Assembly (NCBI RefSeq): GCF_001591825.1
Contig: NZ_BCVQ01000022.1
Coordinates: 1-64,000 of the forward strand
Reading direction: 5' to 3'
Origin: Rossellomorea vietnamensis NBRC 101237
GTDB taxonomy: Bacteria; Bacillota; Bacilli; Bacillales; Bacillaceae_B
DNA: 64,000 nucleotides
The notes under the pieces were generated by a model. That model was not told the DNA's origin. It was given only the letters and a program-made list of their open reading frames with translations, and ran no database searches. This document shows, piece by piece, positions 61,201-64,000 of the stretch; the first letter of the stretch is position 1, and each line of letters begins with the position of its first letter. Made by a program: the position numbers and the translations under genes.

Positions 61201-61849
61201 AGGAGATATCGGTTCTAAATATAATCACTCCCCTGAGAAGGTCAGGAAATCAATCGATCCTGTTCTTGTCGTTCTTGAAGATAAAAATGGAAACGGAAAG
61301 CTGGAACCTGAAGAAGAAGGAAATCTGACTTTCATTGACTATGGTTTTGCAGACGATGAGGAACGTGGGGCCTTCAGGGCAAGGAAGGGTAAAGGATACT
61401 TTATTCTTGCCCAGAACTATTTCCGTTTTGATTCTTCATTGGTCCCATACAAGCTTTCTGTTACAGAAGCAACAAAGAAGGATGAAGACGCAGGATCCAT
61501 TTTGAAGAATAAAATTCCTTCCAAGCCACTGCCTTTACGAAATTCAAATGGTGTCTCATATGAAGCAGGATATATGAACATGACGGGTAGTCAAGGGGAT
61601 ACGGATTATTACCGGTTTAAACAGGTGAAAGATGGAAAGAGAATGTTCCGTCTGACTCTTCCGTCTGACTTAGATGGCGTCATCACGGTTTACGATGCTA
61701 AAGGGAAGCAGGTAGGAAAAGCCGATCATTATGGCAGGGGTGATCTGGAATACCTCCAACTGAACCTTAAAAAGGGCACATACTATATCAAAGTGGAAGA
61801 AGTAAATGGGGACGCAAGTGTAAGTCCTTATAAAGTACACATATATTAA
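58286..61849 (+). CDS. Large secreted subtilisin-like serine protease (S8)
   Basis: A 1187-residue exported protease: signal peptide (1-31), inhibitor-I9-like propeptide (about 60-135) and a subtilase domain with catalytic Asp172 (VGVIDTGVEV), His204 (HGTHVSGIIAA) and Ser362 (GTSMSAPMVTG), plus the oxyanion Asn in ASAGND. The remaining 760 residues contain at least three pre-peptidase C-terminal-like beta domains (GAFKKPNEAYYYKVNMKKDEYLQL; GNFSSSGDLDTFYFAPDKEGVF; GSQGDTDYYRFKQVKDGKRMFRL) and a very acidic, Met-rich linker (about 565-800). No SLH or LPXTG anchor is seen. It is a stand-alone gene with a good AGGAGG site. Confidence 0.92.
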   Translation: MKSHWKKGLATGVATTMLMGLALPGFTYAENSKESAVTLQELKGRLGLEKSAAKISNVTKDEKQDFTKDQLIIRYTSPISAGQHKKAGGTLKKRISSLHYDVITVSDPENLIKVAENYAKLPGVQGVTRSALVQKMDTSDFKASSMYHLDTLSIEKAQRLAGKNRVRVGVIDTGVEVNHPELKNKVKVNKNAMNPLKKGQPDVHGTHVSGIIAAEKGNGIGGYGVAPNSDIVSIDVFNRSMFVTDYTIAEGVLEAIRQKVKVINMSLGTYFPSPIIKDAIKKATDAGIVVVASAGNDGADMVNYPAAFENVISVGATNDKNQLAEFSTFGKSVDVVAPGEQIYSSVFDYDKTSSFAKLSGTSMSAPMVTGVVSLLLSKYPNLSPYQVNYILTQTSRDLGEKGYDTTYGYGLIDPVKVLSFNPKNIPVDPAVTVKEGKEKATPLKVVNKEILKGAFKKPNEAYYYKVNMKKDEYLQLGLTGPDLYDYKMELSYFKAGDDMPALTKDVNDATQKNEEGSLYQAKSDGTLLIKVVDSYGHYNVKGESAFTLIAERYSEIPEDSNTMENPESLGALPIETGLVNYFTDELSGMEEYPDDMVEETEEVSAPAVDETGENPLGEEKSFKGVPGDSDFYKFSIPVDESVTSKVVSVNVSGVRGIDSSISLYMVEKYEGEEMIEMIDSIGNGGTSEGEEASFEVIPGQEYIMEVTNKPFFDEFFFMMDEGFEINYDRSYSSQDPYNVSIEMKDLPSDEDQFPRMDYVPEEGMEDEGFIDKFQEYSKEAKLKMMDPYGMMMEQDSFYDMIKEIAVPYEEGVTQKGYSQYLGDEDWFSITPESDGLFHLTTGNHEDYAAPMFDMFVYNEQIKDLDIVYSNGGSSFFAPTVVEEDSYVGLKKGITYYMRISDPMYRPNVKPYEFTLSSMIQGTSDRYENNDDFGTAKKITTKPIEGNFSSSGDLDTFYFAPDKEGVFGVTITPGDIGSKYNHSPEKVRKSIDPVLVVLEDKNGNGKLEPEEEGNLTFIDYGFADDEERGAFRARKGKGYFILAQNYFRFDSSLVPYKLSVTEATKKDEDAGSILKNKIPSKPLPLRNSNGVSYEAGYMNMTGSQGDTDYYRFKQVKDGKRMFRLTLPSDLDGVITVYDAKGKQVGKADHYGRGDLEYLQLNLKKGTYYIKVEEVNGDASVSPYKVHIY

Positions 61850-61860
61850 GGAATTCAAGA

Positions 61861-61892
61861 AAAATCCTGAAGCGGCTGCTTCAGGATTTTTT
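61861..61892. terminator. Bidirectional terminator
   Basis: AAAATCCTGAAGC pairs perfectly with GCTTCAGGATTTT around GGCT. It is shared by the subtilase and the convergent SLH gene. Confidence 0.92.
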
Positions 61893-61893
61893 A

Positions 61894-63597
61894 TCACTGT
61901 TTATTAAGGAATTCGTACAATTCATCATACATCTGTCTATGATGAGGTGTTTCGACAGTTGCCAGTCGATTGATCATTTCCGTTCCCTGGTACATGATGA
62001 AGCTTTTACCGGGTAGGTTATAAAGCTTGGCGATTTCCAGGTAGATTCTGAAATTATCCAACCCCTGGTAAATGGTGTTGTCTGAATGATTTTCGATTTC
62101 TAAATTTAATCCACTATTTCTGATTTGAGCACGGAGGAAAGCCTTATGAATCAAGGTTTTCACTTCTTTTTCTGTAAACTTCATTTTATGAGCATTGCTT
62201 TGGAGAAATGCACCGTCAAAGCCGTATGATTTCCAATAGTCGAAGTTGGTGGTTAATGCGTGAGGGGAGTAGATGAATTTCAACTCTTTACTCTTCACGT
62301 ATTCACTTACCATTTCAAGGAGCTTTTCGTCCTCTTTATTTGTGATCGTTTCATTTAACCAATAGAAGCCCTTTAAATGTAAGGCTGGATAGTCCGAGGT
62401 ATCCATTCGGGTTAATGCTTCATCAATATACCATTTAACCAATGAAAAACGACTCTCCAAATTGTTTTCTTCCAGAGCTCCATTCAAATGAATAATATTT
62501 TCATATTTTTTAGGATAGGGAATCGTTAAAAATAGGTTGGTATCGTCGACCGTTGGCAGTTCATCAACGGCAGAATTCAAAAGATCTACAGCTCCATCTT
62601 TTGTTAGGGTTCGATCTAGATACCATTCCCAATCACCATAATTTGCGTGATTCTTAGGTGATTCTGTGAATTCACCATAGGGATAAGACCTTCCCAAGAG
62701 GATGAAAGTGTCAAACATTTTTCCTTGATACGTTCCATCTCGGTAGTAAGATAAGTAAGGTTTGAAAAAGTCTTTACTTAGAGTGGTGTAGTTTGTGATC
62801 TCATTCCCATTATAGATAAGGACTCCATTTTTAATGGTACTTGCTGTTGAAGCAGGGAGCTCCTCATATGTATTTAAAGTATCGTTGGAAGGGTGAACGG
62901 TTGCACCTTCTATATTCAATGCCAGTTCAATCGCTTGATTGGCATCTTTCACTTTATAAAGCACTTCTGTCCCTGTCCGAACTTCATAGGCTTGAGGGAA
63001 CATAAAGATTCTGGCAAGAAATGCCGAGAACTGAGCCCTGGTTACAGGGTTTTCAGGTCTGTATGTTCCGTCTGTATAACCCGTTGTAATATTGTTTGCG
63101 GCAATGCTGTCAATATATCGATAATATGGATGGTCATAGGGAACATCACTGTAAATCGAGGCACCGGATCCCTCTAATTGGAAAGCGACGGTTAAGGCTT
63201 TGGCCATATCCTGCCTTGTGAATGGTTGATCCGGAAGAAACTTGCCATCATAAGTATGAAACATTCTCTTCTGAACAACCGCATTCATAGCATCGTAGCC
63301 TGTAGTAGAAGGCTTGATATCTCTTATCGGAAATTTCGTCTTTGCTCTCGAGTGAAGGGAGAGAGCACGTGAAAGCATCATGGCAGCCTGCTTTCGTGTA
63401 ATCTGTAAACCTGGTTTAAAGGTTTGGTCATCATACCCTTTTATGACATTCTTACCACTTAGATATTGGATTTCCTTATAGGCCCAATAGTCATTTGGAA
63501 TGTCTGAAAAACCATCTTTGGCTGAAGAAATGGAAGAGTTTGATAAAACTAGAGTAAATAGAATGAGTAACGATATAACAATTTTATGACGTAACAC
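61894..63597 (-). CDS. SLH-anchored DUF4855 protein
   Basis: A 567-residue surface protein: signal peptide, three N-terminal SLH repeats (about 28-215: FSDIPNDYWAYKEIQYLSGKNVIKGYDDQTFKPGLQITRKQAAMML and two more), then a DUF4855 domain (about 255-560: TYQGKMFDTFILLG, DWEWYLDRTL, LFLTIPYPKK, LKGFYWLNET, GFDGAFLQSNAH). DUF4855 proteins look like glycoside-hydrolase-type barrels, but no activity is known to me. A double-SLH neighbourhood continues with the divergent gene at 63839. Confidence 0.85.
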   Translation of the reverse strand: MLRHKIVISLLILFTLVLSNSSISSAKDGFSDIPNDYWAYKEIQYLSGKNVIKGYDDQTFKPGLQITRKQAAMMLSRALSLHSRAKTKFPIRDIKPSTTGYDAMNAVVQKRMFHTYDGKFLPDQPFTRQDMAKALTVAFQLEGSGASIYSDVPYDHPYYRYIDSIAANNITTGYTDGTYRPENPVTRAQFSAFLARIFMFPQAYEVRTGTEVLYKVKDANQAIELALNIEGATVHPSNDTLNTYEELPASTASTIKNGVLIYNGNEITNYTTLSKDFFKPYLSYYRDGTYQGKMFDTFILLGRSYPYGEFTESPKNHANYGDWEWYLDRTLTKDGAVDLLNSAVDELPTVDDTNLFLTIPYPKKYENIIHLNGALEENNLESRFSLVKWYIDEALTRMDTSDYPALHLKGFYWLNETITNKEDEKLLEMVSEYVKSKELKFIYSPHALTTNFDYWKSYGFDGAFLQSNAHKMKFTEKEVKTLIHKAFLRAQIRNSGLNLEIENHSDNTIYQGLDNFRIYLEIAKLYNLPGKSFIMYQGTEMINRLATVETPHHRQMYDELYEFLNKQ

Positions 63598-63838
63598 AGG
63601 TGAACCTCCAGAATCATTAATACTATTACTTTTCCATATTTAGGTTAATTTGTCTATATATTTTCTGTTTTTGTAAAAAATTGTTGAATAATGCGAAACA
63701 ATTAATCTGGAAAATCAAATGATGTTTATTCCAATAATTGGTCAATTCTTTTTTTTCTCAAATACCTAAAAGACTGTTAGATTGTGTCGATACATATGAT
63801 AGAATAAACATGAAAATTAAGGAAAAGGGGAAAAATTA

Positions 63839-64000
63839 ATGAAATTTAGGTTACTTTTGTCTTTTGTTGTCCTTTTTAGCCTCGGGTTACTCGCCACTCC
63901 TACTTCTGCAGCCGGCTTTACAGATATCGGCGACACTCATCGGGCGAAAGACGAAATCTATTTTCTGTCAACCGGTCAGATTGTCAATGGTTCGAACGGG
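63839..64000 (+). CDS. SLH-domain exported protein (partial, runs off the window)
   Basis: ATG at 63839 follows AAAAGGGGAAAAATTA. The first 54 codons give a signal peptide (KFRLLLSFVVLFSLGLLATPTSAA) and the start of an SLH repeat (GFTDIGDTHRAKDEIYFLSTGQIVNG). A TTAGAT-N17-TAGAAT promoter lies about 35 bases upstream. The rest is outside the window, so the effector domain is unknown. Confidence 0.8.
   Translation, partial: MKFRLLLSFVVLFSLGLLATPTSAAGFTDIGDTHRAKDEIYFLSTGQIVNGSNG

Noticed and set aside
1..64000. tRNA, rRNA, prophage or defence island
   Set aside because: No cloverleaf, rRNA sequence, phage structural gene, restriction, toxin-antitoxin or Cas gene was recognised.

Overview
The window reads as a chromosomal segment of a moderate-GC, Gram-positive, spore-forming Bacillaceae member (Bacillus sensu lato; the genus cannot be fixed from sequence alone). 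The evidence is a ComK-type competence regulator, a SipW/TasA-type matrix operon, PBP3 (PbpC) of the exact B. subtilis length, YhgD/YhgE, S-layer-homology (SLH) proteins, strong GGAGG-type ribosome binding sites, frequent TTG/GTG starts, and an S-box leader. No tRNA, rRNA, prophage, CRISPR array or complete insertion sequence was seen. The only mobile-element-like gene is a tyrosine recombinase at the left edge.

Layout. 0-1.4 kb: recombinase and terminators. 1.4-5.2 kb: a PAS-GGDEF-EAL-PilZ protein divergent from comK. 5.2-9.1 kb: a MurNAc recycling operon (murQ-murP-mupG) behind a promoter with a cre-like site. 9.2-12.6 kb: a sporulation-type histidine kinase, then galU-ugd. 12.9-16.7 kb: bacillolysin divergent from a DUF4047-sipW-tasA operon. 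16.7-20.5 kb: a second, membrane-bound GGDEF-EAL protein and an Xre/TPR regulator preceded by a 20-bp-period direct-repeat array. 20.8-24.1 kb: a Sco1-like lipoprotein and a sulfonate/nitrate-type ABC importer behind a CymR-like operator. 24.3-26.2 kb: an ECF sigma factor with a putative membrane anti-sigma partner. 26.4-32.8 kb: glutamate dehydrogenase, yhgD-yhgE, a glycosyltransferase and two tiny DUF proteins. 33.0-35.7 kb: a SAM-I riboswitch and metNPQ. 35.8-38.7 kb: a SEC-C protein, a c-di-GMP-I riboswitch with no sense gene behind it, and an LCP-family enzyme. 39-46.6 kb: VanZ-like protein, a giant SLH-anchored nuclease, a DUF3221 lipoprotein, and a LysM-NlpC/P60 hydrolase. 46.9-58 kb: housekeeping genes (trhO, pbpC, SDR, ppaC, NERD, VOC, Nudix, Xre/TPR, murB). 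58.3-64 kb: a large subtilase and two divergent SLH proteins.

Common themes are the cell envelope and the secreted matrix: wall synthesis and turnover, SLH proteins, TasA, exported proteases and a nuclease. C-di-GMP is a second theme, with two composite GGDEF/EAL proteins and one c-di-GMP riboswitch. The most unusual non-coding signals are three. The first is the orphan c-di-GMP-I riboswitch pointing antisense into the LCP gene. The second is a dispersed REP-like repeat (GAGGGACGGACCT) that forms hairpins at gene ends, overlaps stop codons, supplies C-terminal codons, and in two copies shows pairing-preserving substitutions. The third is the 20-bp-period GGCATGAT array upstream of an Xre/TPR regulator.
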